Below, piece after piece: positions 17,951 to 27,794 of a stretch of DNA of 64,000 nucleotides (its first letter is position 1; every line of letters begins with the position of its first letter). The position numbers were made by a program, and so were the translations under genes. The stretch comes from CAYZQH01 sp050300015 (lineage in GTDB: Bacteria > Pseudomonadota > Gammaproteobacteria > Pseudomonadales > Cellvibrionaceae), in contig JBNKWZ010000029.1 in assembly GCA_050300015.1 (NCBI GenBank), forward strand, positions 182,024-246,023, given 5' to 3'. Under the pieces are notes generated by a model. The model was not told the DNA's origin, did not search any database, and was given only the letters and a program-made list of their open reading frames with translations.

Positions 17951-18668
17951 AGCGGATATTCTTTCCTGCAACAGTTTGCCAATGGATTTGCATCGAGTCT
18001 ATCAATGCTGTGGTGGTATTCAAGTGCAATGTTCGTTCAAAGTCTTCGCGACTGATCTGTGAAGCCCCCATTCTTGCCAAGTGATCATTGTGAACTTGGG
18101 CATCAATCATCACGAATCCGTGCTGTTTGAGCCAGCGATCCAGCGTCAATAACGCCACTTTCGAGCCATTGGGCTTACCACTCCACATGGATTCGCCAAA
18201 AAATACCCGTCCTAAGGCGACTCCGTAAAGACCACCCACGAGTTCATCACCCTCAAATACCTCCACCGAGTGAGCATAACCCAAATGATGTAACGCAGAG
18301 AAGGCAGCAATCATCTGGGGGCTAATCCAGGTGCCCTGGTCGTCTGCTCGTGGACTTGCGCACGCCGTCATGACGTCCGTAAAGCAGGTATCAATGGTGA
18401 CACGCCAGTGTTGTTTTTGACGAAGGAACTTGGCCAAGCTCTTGGAGCAGTATACGTCCCCCACGGTAAACACTGTGCGTGGAGAGGGGGTCCACCAAAG
18501 AATGGGTTCTCCTTCGCTATACCATGGAAAAATACCCTTGCGATAGGCGCTGATTAGCCTGTCAGGCGACAGATCCGCGCCAGCGGCCAATAGACCATTC
18601 GGGGTGGAGAACGCTTGTCGGGTTGAGGGGAAGGGGGCGTCTGAGTGCAACCACGGAATATCAATCAT
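17934..18668 (-). CDS. aat: Leucyl/phenylalanyl-tRNA--protein transferase
   Basis: Adds Leu or Phe to N-terminal Lys/Arg, the second N-end rule transferase. The 244-residue protein contains GLLAAGADLSPDRLISAYRKGIFPW, WWTPSPRTVF, GGLYGVALGRVFFGESMWS and the C-terminal QVHNDHLARMGA, all standard Aat motifs. With bpt, clpS and clpA it places the full bacterial N-degron pathway within 4.6 kb. The ATG at 18668 is the clear start. Confidence 0.96.
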   Translation of the reverse strand: MIDIPWLHSDAPFPSTRQAFSTPNGLLAAGADLSPDRLISAYRKGIFPWYSEGEPILWWTPSPRTVFTVGDVYCSKSLAKFLRQKQHWRVTIDTCFTDVMTACASPRADDQGTWISPQMIAAFSALHHLGYAHSVEVFEGDELVGGLYGVALGRVFFGESMWSGKPNGSKVALLTLDRWLKQHGFVMIDAQVHNDHLARMGASQISREDFERTLHLNTTTALIDSMQIHWQTVAGKNIRCEGHL

Positions 18669-18811
18669 TTGGTATCCATCTGCGCGCTAGGGACCCTCTG
18701 ATTCAGTCCGAATGGGATTTCATCAGAGTTTTCTAGGTCTTCATGAAGCGATATCCCTATCGCCTCAAAGGTGCTTAACAAAAAAGGGGTATTTCATTTA
18801 CCCAGGTTTGC

Positions 18812-19756
18812 TCAGTTGTCCAAAAACCTTTCAGCGTCCAATGCGGCCATACAGCCGGCGCCAGCAGACGTAATGGCCTGGCGGTAGATGTGGTCGGCTA
18901 CATCACCTGCAGCAAACACACCGGCAACACTGGTGGCTGTGGCACCACCTTCGGTACCGCTTTTAATGCTGATGTAACCATTGTGCATCTCAAGCTGCCC
19001 CGCGAAGATGTCGGTGTTGGGCTTGTGCCCAATCGCAATGAACACACCATTTAGATCGATGGTTTGCTCGCTGCCGTCTGTGGTATTTTTCAATCGCGCG
19101 CCAGTTACGCCCTGATCATTACCCAGAACCTCTTCCAAAGTATGGTTCCATAGCAGGGTGACATTGCCATTTTTGGCTTTTTCCAGCAGCCGGTCTTGCA
19201 AGATTTTTTCTGAGCGTAAGCTGTCACGTCGGTGAATCAGCACCACCTCTGCGCAAATATTGGACAAGTACAGCGCCTCTTCCACGGCGGTATTGCCGCC
19301 GCCTACCACAGCCACCTTTTGGTCGCGATAGAAGAAGCCGTCACAGGTAGCACAGGCACTCACGCCGCGCCCCTGAAAAGTCTGTTCTGATTCAAGTCCC
19401 AGATATTGCGCTGAGGCGCCTGTGGCGATAATCAGAGAATCGCAGGTATAGGTGCCAGACCCTGTGAGCGTGAAGGGCCGCTGACTGAGATCGACTTTAT
19501 CGATATGATCAAATATGATTTCGGTATCGAAACGCTCCGCGTGTTTTTGCATTTCGACCATCAATTCGGGGCCTTGCAGCTCGGCATGCCCACCAGGCCA
19601 GTTCTCGACTTCGGTGGTGGTTGTTAATTGACCACCTTGCTGCATGCCCGTAATCACTACAGGCTTTAAGTTAGCGCGCGCCGCATAAATGGCAGCGGTG
19701 TAACCTGCAGGACCAGATCCAAGAACAATTAAACGATGATGCTGAGATTCGCTCAT
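18812..19756 (-). CDS. trxB: Thioredoxin reductase
   Basis: An NADPH- and FAD-dependent enzyme reducing thioredoxin. At 314 residues, it has the FAD motif LGSGPAGYTAAIYAARA, the redox-active CATC in SACATCDGFFY, the NADPH motif VVGGGNTAVEEALYLS and the C-terminal FAD motif FAAGDVADHIYRQAITSAGAGCMAA (in two parts around GDV). The start has AAGGAT upstream. It is divergent from ftsK with a 266-base intergenic region, the same arrangement as in E. coli and pseudomonads. Confidence 0.97.
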   Translation of the reverse strand: MSESQHHRLIVLGSGPAGYTAAIYAARANLKPVVITGMQQGGQLTTTTEVENWPGGHAELQGPELMVEMQKHAERFDTEIIFDHIDKVDLSQRPFTLTGSGTYTCDSLIIATGASAQYLGLESEQTFQGRGVSACATCDGFFYRDQKVAVVGGGNTAVEEALYLSNICAEVVLIHRRDSLRSEKILQDRLLEKAKNGNVTLLWNHTLEEVLGNDQGVTGARLKNTTDGSEQTIDLNGVFIAIGHKPNTDIFAGQLEMHNGYISIKSGTEGGATATSVAGVFAAGDVADHIYRQAITSAGAGCMAALDAERFLDN

Positions 19757-20022
19757 AAGAGGGTATCCTTAAAAATTCAAATTCGCGCAAATTATGGCGA
19801 TGGTTATAAAAAAATAAAGGCTATTATCGCACATTTACCTTAAATCACCGCAACTGCTAACGGCGCAAGGGGGAAAGGTAACCTACTCGGGGTGATTCCC
19901 GCTACAATAGAGACCATTAAAAAAATTAATAAATTCAGTGTTGTGCAAACAATTGATGAGCCGCCGCTGGTTCAAGGGGTTGAATTTTGTTCAATGCTAA
20001 TCAAAAGACAAGTGAGTGAACA

Positions 20023-22362
20023 TTGAAGTCTAAAAGCTTGCCAAAACAACCGGCAAATCCAAAGGCCGTGTCCCCAATATTCCGACGCGCCCTCCGAGAG
20101 GGCGTGTTGATAACCACTGTTGCGCTCTGTGGGTTTATGGCGCTCGCGCTGCTGACTTATAGCTCAAATGACCCTAACTGGGCGCAAACTGCCGTCTCAG
20201 ATAACATCGAAAATGCCGCGGGGCCTGCGGGCGCATGGTTATCCAACGTGGGGTTTTCGTTATTTGGCTATATGGCCTATTTGTTTCCGTTGATGTTGGT
20301 GTACCAAGCCTGGTTGATTTTGCGTGATACCTCTGGTGCTTGGTTAGACCCACTGATGCTCGCGGTTCGCTTAGTCGGGCTGTGTCTGATAATGATCACA
20401 ACCACAGGGCTAACTGTTCAGCAATTTGGCATCGAAGCCCCTGATTTACCGTTTTCATTTGGCGGAATTTTGGGCATTACCATCGCTACTTTGGCGGATT
20501 CGGCGTTTGGAATGGCCGGAGGCACACTGATTCTTGTGGCGGTATTGTTGTTTGGCTTGACGGTATTTATCGACTTCTCATGGATTGCGTTGATGGACGG
20601 GATTGGCGCACTGACCTTAAAGCTACAAGGCATCATCAGCAATCGCTACAAAGCTTGGCGATTGGCACAAGCAGAGAAACAAAAAGTTGCCGAGGTCGTG
20701 CAAAAACGTCGTGAGGTGGTGAAAGAGCATACGAAACAACAGGAAAAACGTGTTCCCCCAACCATAGCCTCGTTACCAAAACCCACCGCGCCAAGCATAA
20801 GGTTACAAAAAGAAAAGCAACAAAGCCTATTTGATGCGCCGGTTGTGGGCGAGCTGCCTCCCATTAACTTACTTGATGCTGCACAAAAGCATGACAAAAA
20901 AGGGTACTCGGAGGAATCTCTAGAGGCCATGTCACGCTTATTAGAACTCAAGCTCAAAGACTTCGGCATCGTGGCTGAAGTGACTGCCGTTTTGCCGGGG
21001 CCAGTGGTGACGCGGTTTGAAATTCAGCCGGCGCCAGGGGTGAAAGTGAGCCGCATAACCAATCTGGCTAAGGATGTGGCGCGATCCCTTGCGGTGATCA
21101 GTGTGCGCGTAGTAGAGGTCATCGAAGGCAAATCTGTGGTGGGGATTGAGATTCCCAACCAAGAGCGCGAGATGGTGCGTTTGAGTGAAGTGATTGCCTC
21201 GGAAACCTATGACCGCTCTCGCTCTCCTCTCACCCTGGCACTTGGGCATGATATTTCAGGTCAATCAGTGGTGGCCGATTTGGCCAAAATGCCACACCTT
21301 TTGGTGGCCGGAACCACAGGTTCGGGAAAGTCGGTGGGCGTGAATGTCATGTTGCTGAGCATTTTGTATAAGGCCTCCCCGGAGGAAGTGCGTTTACTAC
21401 TGGTAGACCCCAAGATGCTGGAACTTTCTATTTACGAGGGTATTCCGCACCTGCTGGCACCGGTCATCACCGATATGAAAGATGCCGCCACAGGCCTGCG
21501 GTGGTGTGTAGGCGAAATGGAGCGACGCTACAAGTTGATGGCCGCATTGGGGGTCAGGAACCTCGCCGGTTACAACAAAAAAGTGTCGGAAGCCAAAAAA
21601 AGAGGGGAGCCCATACCGGACCCTCTGTGGCGCCCAGACGAGACGGGTTTGGTGGAAGGCGAACAAGTTCACCCCAACTTGGAGAGTTTGCCGTTTGTTG
21701 TCGTTGTTATCGACGAATTTGCCGACATGATGATGATTGTGGGCAAAAAGGTGGAGCAATTGATCGCTCGAATCGCGCAAAAAGCCCGAGCCGCTGGCAT
21801 TCATCTTATTCTGGCCACGCAAAGGCCCTCTGTGGATGTGATAACAGGGCTTATCAAGGCCAATGTGCCCACGCGAATTGCTTTTCAGGTGTCCTCGAAA
21901 ATCGATTCTCGCACCATCTTAGATCAGGGCGGTGCAGAGCAGCTGTTGGGCCATGGTGATATGTTGTACCTGCCACCTGGCACCAGCTTGCCCGTTCGTG
22001 TTCATGGGGCCTTCGTGGACGATCACGAGGTTCATAATGTGGTGAATGACTGGAAGCGCCGAGGCGAGCCTAACTATCTTGAGGAAATTTTCAGCGAGCA
22101 GACCGAATCTATACCGGTGCCGGGGTATAGCGATGACAGTAGCGCTGGAGAGGGCAATTCGGAGTCAGATCCCCTATACGATGAGGCTGTGGCTTTCGTT
22201 ACTGAGACGCGAAAAGCCAGTATTTCGTCGGTTCAGCGAAAGCTTCGAATTGGTTACAATCGTGCCGCCAGGCTGATTGAACAGATGGAAGCCAGTGGTG
22301 TCGTATCGGAAATGGGCACCAACGGCAATCGTGAAGTGTTGGCGCCTGCGCCCCCTCGTTAG
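20023..22362 (+). CDS. ftsK: DNA translocase FtsK
   Basis: Couples division to chromosome dimer resolution by pumping DNA toward dif. The 779-residue protein is short for the family because the Pro/Gln-rich linker is reduced. Four membrane segments occupy residues ~30-190, the linker 210-290 is charged, and the motor has Walker A GTTGSGKS near 430 and Walker B VVVIDEFADMMM near 563. A winged-helix gamma domain (SVQRKLRIGYNRAARLIEQME) ends the protein. The start appears to be TTG 20023 after AGTGAG. It heads an ftsK-lolA-rarA-crcB-serS-cysG run. Confidence 0.94.
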   Translation: MKSKSLPKQPANPKAVSPIFRRALREGVLITTVALCGFMALALLTYSSNDPNWAQTAVSDNIENAAGPAGAWLSNVGFSLFGYMAYLFPLMLVYQAWLILRDTSGAWLDPLMLAVRLVGLCLIMITTTGLTVQQFGIEAPDLPFSFGGILGITIATLADSAFGMAGGTLILVAVLLFGLTVFIDFSWIALMDGIGALTLKLQGIISNRYKAWRLAQAEKQKVAEVVQKRREVVKEHTKQQEKRVPPTIASLPKPTAPSIRLQKEKQQSLFDAPVVGELPPINLLDAAQKHDKKGYSEESLEAMSRLLELKLKDFGIVAEVTAVLPGPVVTRFEIQPAPGVKVSRITNLAKDVARSLAVISVRVVEVIEGKSVVGIEIPNQEREMVRLSEVIASETYDRSRSPLTLALGHDISGQSVVADLAKMPHLLVAGTTGSGKSVGVNVMLLSILYKASPEEVRLLLVDPKMLELSIYEGIPHLLAPVITDMKDAATGLRWCVGEMERRYKLMAALGVRNLAGYNKKVSEAKKRGEPIPDPLWRPDETGLVEGEQVHPNLESLPFVVVVIDEFADMMMIVGKKVEQLIARIAQKARAAGIHLILATQRPSVDVITGLIKANVPTRIAFQVSSKIDSRTILDQGGAEQLLGHGDMLYLPPGTSLPVRVHGAFVDDHEVHNVVNDWKRRGEPNYLEEIFSEQTESIPVPGYSDDSSAGEGNSESDPLYDEAVAFVTETRKASISSVQRKLRIGYNRAARLIEQMEASGVVSEMGTNGNREVLAPAPPR

Positions 22363-22377
22363 GTATTGGAGATAATC

Positions 22378-22992
22378 TTGCGCACATTATTGATTGGACT
22401 GTTATTGTTATCGCCCGCAGTCTGGGCCGATGACGTAGATGCATTGCGTTTATTATTAGACCCTGTGAATAATCTTAAAGGTGAGTTTAAGCAGGTGATT
22501 ACCGCCAAAGACGGTGAAGTTATACAAGAAAGTAACGGGCAATTTGCGCTGCAACGCCCAGGCTATTTTTGGTGGCACAGTGCTGCGCCCTACGATCAAA
22601 CGTTGGTGGGTTCACCTACGGAGCTATGGATTTACGATCCCGATTTAGAGCAGGCTACTTTACGCTCACAAGACATTCACCAAGGGTCCAATCCGGTCAA
22701 CATTTTAACCGGCGATGTTGAGCAAATCCGAGAAGATTTCGAAGTGCTCAAACGCGGCTCTCGCGCGCAAACAGAATTTACCTTAACCCCAAAGGTACTG
22801 GATCGGGCTGATTACAAAGCGATTGTTGTTAAGTTCAAGGAAAACAACTTAACTGAGCTGATTTTTACGGATAAATTGTCACAGATTACCGCAGTCAACT
22901 TTCTTCAAACCGTTCAAAATACAGAGCTGCCAAAAACTTTGTTCGAGTTTACGCCGCCTCCGGGTACGGACATTATTCGTGACAACCCGTGA
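22378..22992 (+). CDS. lolA: LolA, periplasmic lipoprotein carrier
   Basis: Carries lipoproteins from LolCDE to LolB. The 204-residue product has a signal peptide (RTLLIGLLLLSPAVWA, cleavage before DDVDAL), then NNLKGEFKQVI, SNGQFALQRPGYFWW and PYDQTLVG, typical LolA. I choose TTG 22378 rather than TTG 22366 because GGAGA precedes it and the signal peptide starts cleanly there. It begins 15 bases after the ftsK stop and its 3' end overlaps rarA by 14 bases. Confidence 0.93.
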   Translation: MRTLLIGLLLLSPAVWADDVDALRLLLDPVNNLKGEFKQVITAKDGEVIQESNGQFALQRPGYFWWHSAAPYDQTLVGSPTELWIYDPDLEQATLRSQDIHQGSNPVNILTGDVEQIREDFEVLKRGSRAQTEFTLTPKVLDRADYKAIVVKFKENNLTELIFTDKLSQITAVNFLQTVQNTELPKTLFEFTPPPGTDIIRDNP

Positions 22993-24334
22993 CCTTTTTG
23001 GCGAGCACCCCACAACGGGTCATCAACCCTTGGCCGCGCGCATGCGGCCAACATCCATTGAAGCCTACATAGGCCAAGAGCATCTGTTAGCACCCGGGAA
23101 ACCCCTGCGCGAGGCGATCCAACAAGGTCTGTTGCATTCAATGATTTTTTGGGGCCCCCCCGGCGTGGGGAAGACCACCTTGGCGCGCTTGTTAACCCAC
23201 CATGTCGATGCGCATTTCTGTCCCTTGTCTGCAGTGCTTGCCGGTGTTAAAGATATTCGTGCGGCGGTGATCCAGGCTCAACAAACTTTTGCGGCCACCG
23301 GTAGGCAAACGGTGTTATTTGTGGATGAGGTACACCGCTTCAACAAGGCGCAACAAGATGCATTTTTGCCTTACGTGGAAGATGGTACGTTCATATTTGT
23401 GGGGGCCACCACTGAAAACCCGTCGTTCGAGCTCAATAATGCCTTATTGAGTCGTGCAAGAGTGTATTTGTTGAAATCGCTTACAGAGCACCAGCTGACC
23501 GAGGTCCTTATGAGGGCCCTATCCGAAGACAGGCAGCTAAGTGATCGAGGGCTCACCATTGTTGATGACGGTCTGAAATTGATCACTGCGGCGGCAGATG
23601 GTGATGCACGTAAGGCGCTCAATATATTGGAAATTGCCAGTGACTTGACGGAAGGAAAATCGTTAACGGCTCAGAGTGTGGGTGAAGTGCTTAGCCATGA
23701 TGTCCGAAGGTTTGATAAAGGCGGAGAGGCCTTTTACGATCAAATATCAGCTTTACATAAGTCTGTTCGCGGGTCCGATCCTGATGCGGCGCTCTATTGG
23801 TTGGCACGCATGCTGGACGGCGGCTGTGACGCTCTTTATATCGCCCGTAGGGTTGTGCGTATGGCGAGCGAAGATATCGGCAATGCGGACCCTCGTGCAT
23901 TGCCGCTTTGTATCAATGCTTGGGATGTGCAAACCCGCCTAGGTAGCCCCGAGGGCGAATTGGCCATCGCGCAGGCAGTGGTCTACTTGGCTTCAGCGGC
24001 CAAAAGCAATGCGGTGTATAATGCCTTTAATCAAGCGATGGCGCACGTAAAAAGCACGCCCAGCTATGAGGTGCCCTTGCATTTGCGCAATGCGCCTACT
24101 CAATTGATGAAATCTCTCGATTACGGTAAAGACTACCGCTATGCACACAACGAACCTGACGCTTTTGCGGCAGGTGAACAATACTTTCCAGAGGCACTTG
24201 TGGGTACGGAATATTACCAGCCTGTTGATAGAGGCTTAGAAGTTCAGATTGGCCAAAAGCTTCGCCATTTGCGCGCACTGAATCAAACGGCACGCGATAA
24301 AACCTCAAAGTTATCGCCAGGTAAACAATCATGA
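22979..24334 (+). CDS. rarA: Replication-associated recombination protein A (RarA/MgsA)
   Basis: An AAA+ ATPase acting at stalled forks, related to the clamp loader. The 451-residue protein shows PLAARMRPTSIEAYIGQEHLL, Walker A GPPGVGKTT, Walker B FVDEVHRFNKAQQDAFLP, the sensor ATTENPSFELN and the MgsA C-terminal domain (SEDIGNADPRALPL, PLHLRNAPTQLMK). Translation begins at GTG 22979, inside the end of lolA, and its stop overlaps the crcB start (ATGA), so coupled translation is likely along this operon. Confidence 0.95.
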   Translation: MTTRDLFGEHPTTGHQPLAARMRPTSIEAYIGQEHLLAPGKPLREAIQQGLLHSMIFWGPPGVGKTTLARLLTHHVDAHFCPLSAVLAGVKDIRAAVIQAQQTFAATGRQTVLFVDEVHRFNKAQQDAFLPYVEDGTFIFVGATTENPSFELNNALLSRARVYLLKSLTEHQLTEVLMRALSEDRQLSDRGLTIVDDGLKLITAAADGDARKALNILEIASDLTEGKSLTAQSVGEVLSHDVRRFDKGGEAFYDQISALHKSVRGSDPDAALYWLARMLDGGCDALYIARRVVRMASEDIGNADPRALPLCINAWDVQTRLGSPEGELAIAQAVVYLASAAKSNAVYNAFNQAMAHVKSTPSYEVPLHLRNAPTQLMKSLDYGKDYRYAHNEPDAFAAGEQYFPEALVGTEYYQPVDRGLEVQIGQKLRHLRALNQTARDKTSKLSPGKQS

Positions 24335-24705
24335 TGTGGTTTTTTGTGGCCGCAGGTGGCGCTTTGGGCGCAATGGCGCGCTTCGGTGTGCACGCTTGGT
24401 TGCAGCCTGCAGAAGGCCGATTTCCCACGGCAACCTTTGTAGCCAATGTGCTCGGCTGTTTTTTAATGGGGGTTGTTTTTGTCGTGATTGTTGAAAAACA
24501 AACGCTCGGTGGTTATTGGCGGCCCTTTGTCATGGTGGGCTTTTTGGGGGCGTTTACGACGTTTTCCAGTTTCGCCATCGAATCCTTAAGCCTTTGGGCT
24601 TCTCATCACTATCACATGGCCATTACCTACGCACTGGGTAGCTTGCTGGCTTGTCTTTTGGCCGTCTGGTGTGGTTACACATTGTGCGAAAAAGTCATTC
24701 ATTAA
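24331..24705 (+). CDS. crcB: Fluoride channel/exporter CrcB (Fluc)
   Basis: A 124-residue, four-helix membrane protein that exports fluoride as a dual-topology dimer. GGALGAMARFGVHAW, NVLGCFLMGV and GFLGAFTTFSSFAIE are the family signatures, the last containing the fluoride-lining phenylalanines. No fluoride riboswitch can precede it, since it begins within the last codon of rarA. It is followed 16 bases later by serS. Confidence 0.94.
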   Translation: MMWFFVAAGGALGAMARFGVHAWLQPAEGRFPTATFVANVLGCFLMGVVFVVIVEKQTLGGYWRPFVMVGFLGAFTTFSSFAIESLSLWASHHYHMAITYALGSLLACLLAVWCGYTLCEKVIH

Positions 24706-24721
24706 GGAATACTGAAACCCT

Positions 24722-26005
24722 ATGTTAGACCCAAAACTCCTTCGCAATCAGTTAGACGATGTTGCTGAGCAATTGGCCAAACGAGGTTACAAAATAGATG
24801 TAGCTGCCATTAATGCGCTAGAGGAACGTCGCAAGTCGATTCAAACCCATTGCGAATCGTTGCAGCAAGAGAGCAAAGCCCGTGCAAAAAATATTGGTGC
24901 AGTGAAAGCCTCAGGCGGAGACATTGCACCCTTATTAAAAGAAGTTGGCGATATGAAATCCCAACTGTCGAATGCGGAGTCAGAGCTGTCAAAAGTTCAA
25001 GCGGAATGGGAGGCAGCCGTCAGCGCAATACCCAACATTCCGGATCTTGATGTTCCAGAAGGCCAAGATGAAGCGGACAATGTGGAAGTTCGTCAATGGG
25101 GAGAACCCAAGCAATTTGATTTTGAAATTAAAGATCACGTGGATTTAGGCGCTGATTTAAAACAACTGGATTTTGAAGTGGCCACGAAGATTACCGGTTC
25201 ACGCTTTTCTGTAATGCGTAACCAAATTGCCAGGCTGCATCGCGCGTTGATTCAGTTTATGCTGGATACACACACCGAGGCCCATGGTTACGAAGAAATT
25301 TACGTACCATTTATTGTGAATAAAGATTCGCTTTACGGTACGGGTCAGTTACCAAAATTTGAAGAAGACCTATTCAAACTCACGGATGCACGCGAATTTT
25401 ATTTGATTCCAACCGCAGAAGTGCCTGTCACCAATATATTACGTGATGAAATTGTGGACGAGGCTCAGCTCCCTATTCAGTTTGCCTGCCACACTCCCTG
25501 TTTTCGATCAGAGGCGGGCAGTTACGGCCGAGATACACGAGGAATGATTCGGCAGCACCAATTTGAAAAGGTAGAGCTGGTGCAATTTGTTAAGCCCGAA
25601 ACCTCTGGAGAGGCTTTGGAAACTTTGGTGGGGCACGCAGAGCAGATACTAAAAGCACTCGAATTGCCGTTTCGCACTGTGGTGTTATGCGGTGGCGACA
25701 TGGGATTTTCGGCAGCGAAAACCTACGATATTGAAGTTTGGGTTCCATCCCAAGGTAAGTATCGGGAAATCTCTTCTTGCAGTAACTTTAAAGATTTTCA
25801 GGCTCGGCGTATGAAAGCACGCTACCGCAATAGTGAGACGGGTAAACCAGAGCTATTGCATACGTTGAATGGATCTGGCTTGGCGATTGGCAGGACACTC
25901 TTAGCCGTAATGGAAAATTATCAACAAGCTGATGGCAGTATTGCCGTTCCAACCGTTTTGCAACCTTACTTGAAAGGGCAGACCGTGATTCAAGCTCAGG
26001 GTTAA
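24722..26005 (+). CDS. serS: Seryl-tRNA synthetase
   Basis: Charges tRNA-Ser. The 427-residue class II synthetase has the N-terminal antiparallel coiled coil (~30-105), motif 2 in CFRSEAGSYGRDTRGMIRQHQFEKVE and motif 3 in LNGSGLAIGRTLLAVMEN (each shown in family position). The ATG at 24722 gives the normal N-terminus MLDPKLLRN. It sits between crcB and cysG, as in related gammaproteobacteria. Confidence 0.97.
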   Translation: MLDPKLLRNQLDDVAEQLAKRGYKIDVAAINALEERRKSIQTHCESLQQESKARAKNIGAVKASGGDIAPLLKEVGDMKSQLSNAESELSKVQAEWEAAVSAIPNIPDLDVPEGQDEADNVEVRQWGEPKQFDFEIKDHVDLGADLKQLDFEVATKITGSRFSVMRNQIARLHRALIQFMLDTHTEAHGYEEIYVPFIVNKDSLYGTGQLPKFEEDLFKLTDAREFYLIPTAEVPVTNILRDEIVDEAQLPIQFACHTPCFRSEAGSYGRDTRGMIRQHQFEKVELVQFVKPETSGEALETLVGHAEQILKALELPFRTVVLCGGDMGFSAAKTYDIEVWVPSQGKYREISSCSNFKDFQARRMKARYRNSETGKPELLHTLNGSGLAIGRTLLAVMENYQQADGSIAVPTVLQPYLKGQTVIQAQG

Positions 26006-26013
26006 TTTCGCTT

Positions 26014-27396
26014 TTGGATTACTTACCGCTGTTTTTTAAGTTACAAGGCGAACCCTGCTTATTGGTAGGTGGGGGCACCATTGCGCTGCGAAAGGCCAGG
26101 CTGTTGACCAAGGCTGGCGCTCGGGTGACCCTTGTTGCCCCCCAAGTGAGTGCCGAATTAGAGGCGTTGATTCATCAGTATGGTGGTACTGTGGTGGTCC
26201 GAGAGTATCAAACGACCGACATTGATTTTAAACGCTTGGTTGTTTCAGCAACGGATGTTGAAGAGGTCAACCGCGCTATTGCCGAGGATTGTAAGCTTAA
26301 AAACATTCCCGTGAATGTGGTTGATAATCCTAGTTTGTGCAGTGTAATTATGCCCGCGATAGTGGATCGAAGCCCACTCATGATTGCCATCAGCAGTGGT
26401 GGTGAAGCGCCCGTCCTTGCGCGCATGGTGCGCGCCAAAATCGAGAGTATTGTTCCTGCCGCCTATGGCCGGCTGGCACAATTTGCCAGTCGTTATCGCG
26501 ACGCTGCCAAATGCGCATTTAACGATGGCGACCTGCGGCGCCGCTTTTGGGAAAGCCAATTGGCGGGCACTGTAGCCGAACAAGTCCTTGCCGGTAATGA
26601 CGATAGCGCAGCACAGACGATTGAAGAACAATTGGCCCAAAAGACCGTAACTCGTACCGGTGAAGTTTATTTGGTAGGTGCAGGTCCTGGAGACCCAGAC
26701 TTGCTAACCTTTAAAGCCTTACGGTTGATGCAGCAAGCCGAAGTGGTGCTGTATGACCGCCTAGTTTCCGATCCGATCATGGAGTTGGTGCGCAGAGATG
26801 CTGATCGGATTTATGTGGGCAAACGCAAATCCAGCCATACCATGGCGCAAACGGACATCAATCAATTGTTGGTGGACTTGGCCCAACAAGGCAAACGGGT
26901 TTTGCGATTAAAAGGCGGCGACCCCTTTATTTTTGGTCGAGGGGGTGAGGAAATCGAGCTTTTAGCCGCTCGGAATATTCCTTTTCAGGTAGTGCCGGGA
27001 ATCACCGCAGCATCCGGTTGTGCCAGTTACGCCGGTATTCCGTTAACGCATCGCGACCATGCACACTCGGTTCGCTTTGCAACAGGACACCTGAAGGCTG
27101 GAGCATCAGCGCTCAATTGGTCAGAGCTTGCAGGAGAAGGGCAAACGCTCGTTTTTTATATGGGTCTAAGTGGTATTGATACCATTTGCCAGGCATTGAT
27201 AGCGGCGGGTAAAGCTGAGAGTACCCCCGCAGCGCTAATAGAGCGCGGCACGACGCCTCAGCAAAAAGTTCACATCAAAACCTTGGCAAACTTACCCGCG
27301 CATGTTGCCAGCACAGATATCCATGCTCCTACGCTGCTCATCGTGGGCACAGTGGTGACTTTGCATGATCATCTGCGGTGGTACACGGGAGATTAA
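26014..27396 (+). CDS. cysG: Siroheme synthase CysG (trifunctional)
   Basis: Makes siroheme from uroporphyrinogen III for sulfite/nitrite reductase. The N-terminal half (1-~205) is the precorrin-2 dehydrogenase/ferrochelatase with LLVGGGTIALRKARLL; the C-terminal half (216-460) is the SUMT methyltransferase with GEVYLVGAGPGDPDLLT, LKGGDPFIFGRGGEE and VVPGITAA. The length of 460 matches E. coli CysG. Start TTG 26014 gives the standard MDYLPLFFKL N-terminus. It lies 8 bases after serS, and its presence fits the sulfate-assimilation genes at 2-4 kb. Confidence 0.96.
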   Translation: MDYLPLFFKLQGEPCLLVGGGTIALRKARLLTKAGARVTLVAPQVSAELEALIHQYGGTVVVREYQTTDIDFKRLVVSATDVEEVNRAIAEDCKLKNIPVNVVDNPSLCSVIMPAIVDRSPLMIAISSGGEAPVLARMVRAKIESIVPAAYGRLAQFASRYRDAAKCAFNDGDLRRRFWESQLAGTVAEQVLAGNDDSAAQTIEEQLAQKTVTRTGEVYLVGAGPGDPDLLTFKALRLMQQAEVVLYDRLVSDPIMELVRRDADRIYVGKRKSSHTMAQTDINQLLVDLAQQGKRVLRLKGGDPFIFGRGGEEIELLAARNIPFQVVPGITAASGCASYAGIPLTHRDHAHSVRFATGHLKAGASALNWSELAGEGQTLVFYMGLSGIDTICQALIAAGKAESTPAALIERGTTPQQKVHIKTLANLPAHVASTDIHAPTLLIVGTVVTLHDHLRWYTGD

Positions 27397-27545
27397 CGCG
27401 CCTCAAGTGTCACCTAGACTGTGCGGGTTAAACCACTTAATGGCACGCATACATAAAGGTTTTGTTCTGCCGGCCGATATTAAGAACAGAGGGGCACGTT
27501 TTGCCGTGTTCCGGATTGGAATAAGCTCGTAAATACGTTTGGCCC

Positions 27546-27794
27546 ATGGTAAAAATTCCTCCCAATATACCGCCTCGAACGGTGACATCGGTTAAGTCCA
27601 CAAAGAATGTGGAGCCTGTAGAAGCCCCTGTATCCGACAAATCGGTAGAGGAGCGGGAGGGCGGTTTTGTAGAGCGTCGAAAGAACCCTGACCGCAGAAG
27701 GCAGCGGGATGCGCGTGGCCTATACGAAATGCGTAGCGGTAAAGATCGCCGCCGTAGACCAAACACCCCACCTTTTATTGACACAGATGTTTAG
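27546..27794 (+). CDS. Small Arg/Pro-rich hypothetical protein
   Basis: An 82-residue, strongly basic protein (VKIPPNIPPRT at the start, then VERRKNPDRRRQRD and RSGKDRRRRPN, ending FIDTDV). No membrane segment or signal peptide. The repeated D-R-R-R blocks and PDRR pattern recur in small proteins of related gammaproteobacteria, as I recall them, but no function is known to me. The ATG lacks a strong ribosome site. Two overlapping minus-strand frames were rejected in its favour because this one has a plausible protein composition. An RNA-binding role would be speculation. Confidence 0.55.
   Translation: MVKIPPNIPPRTVTSVKSTKNVEPVEAPVSDKSVEEREGGFVERRKNPDRRRQRDARGLYEMRSGKDRRRRPNTPPFIDTDV

Noticed and set aside
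20418..21822. Several long minus-strand frames within ftsK, and similar antisense frames in purB, mnmA and the giant gene
   Set aside because: All lie opposite strongly recognised genes and contain no domain motifs.
27403..27784. Two minus-strand open frames opposite the Arg-rich small gene
   Set aside because: Overlapping in different frames; the Arg/Ser-rich composition looks like the antisense of the plus-strand gene.
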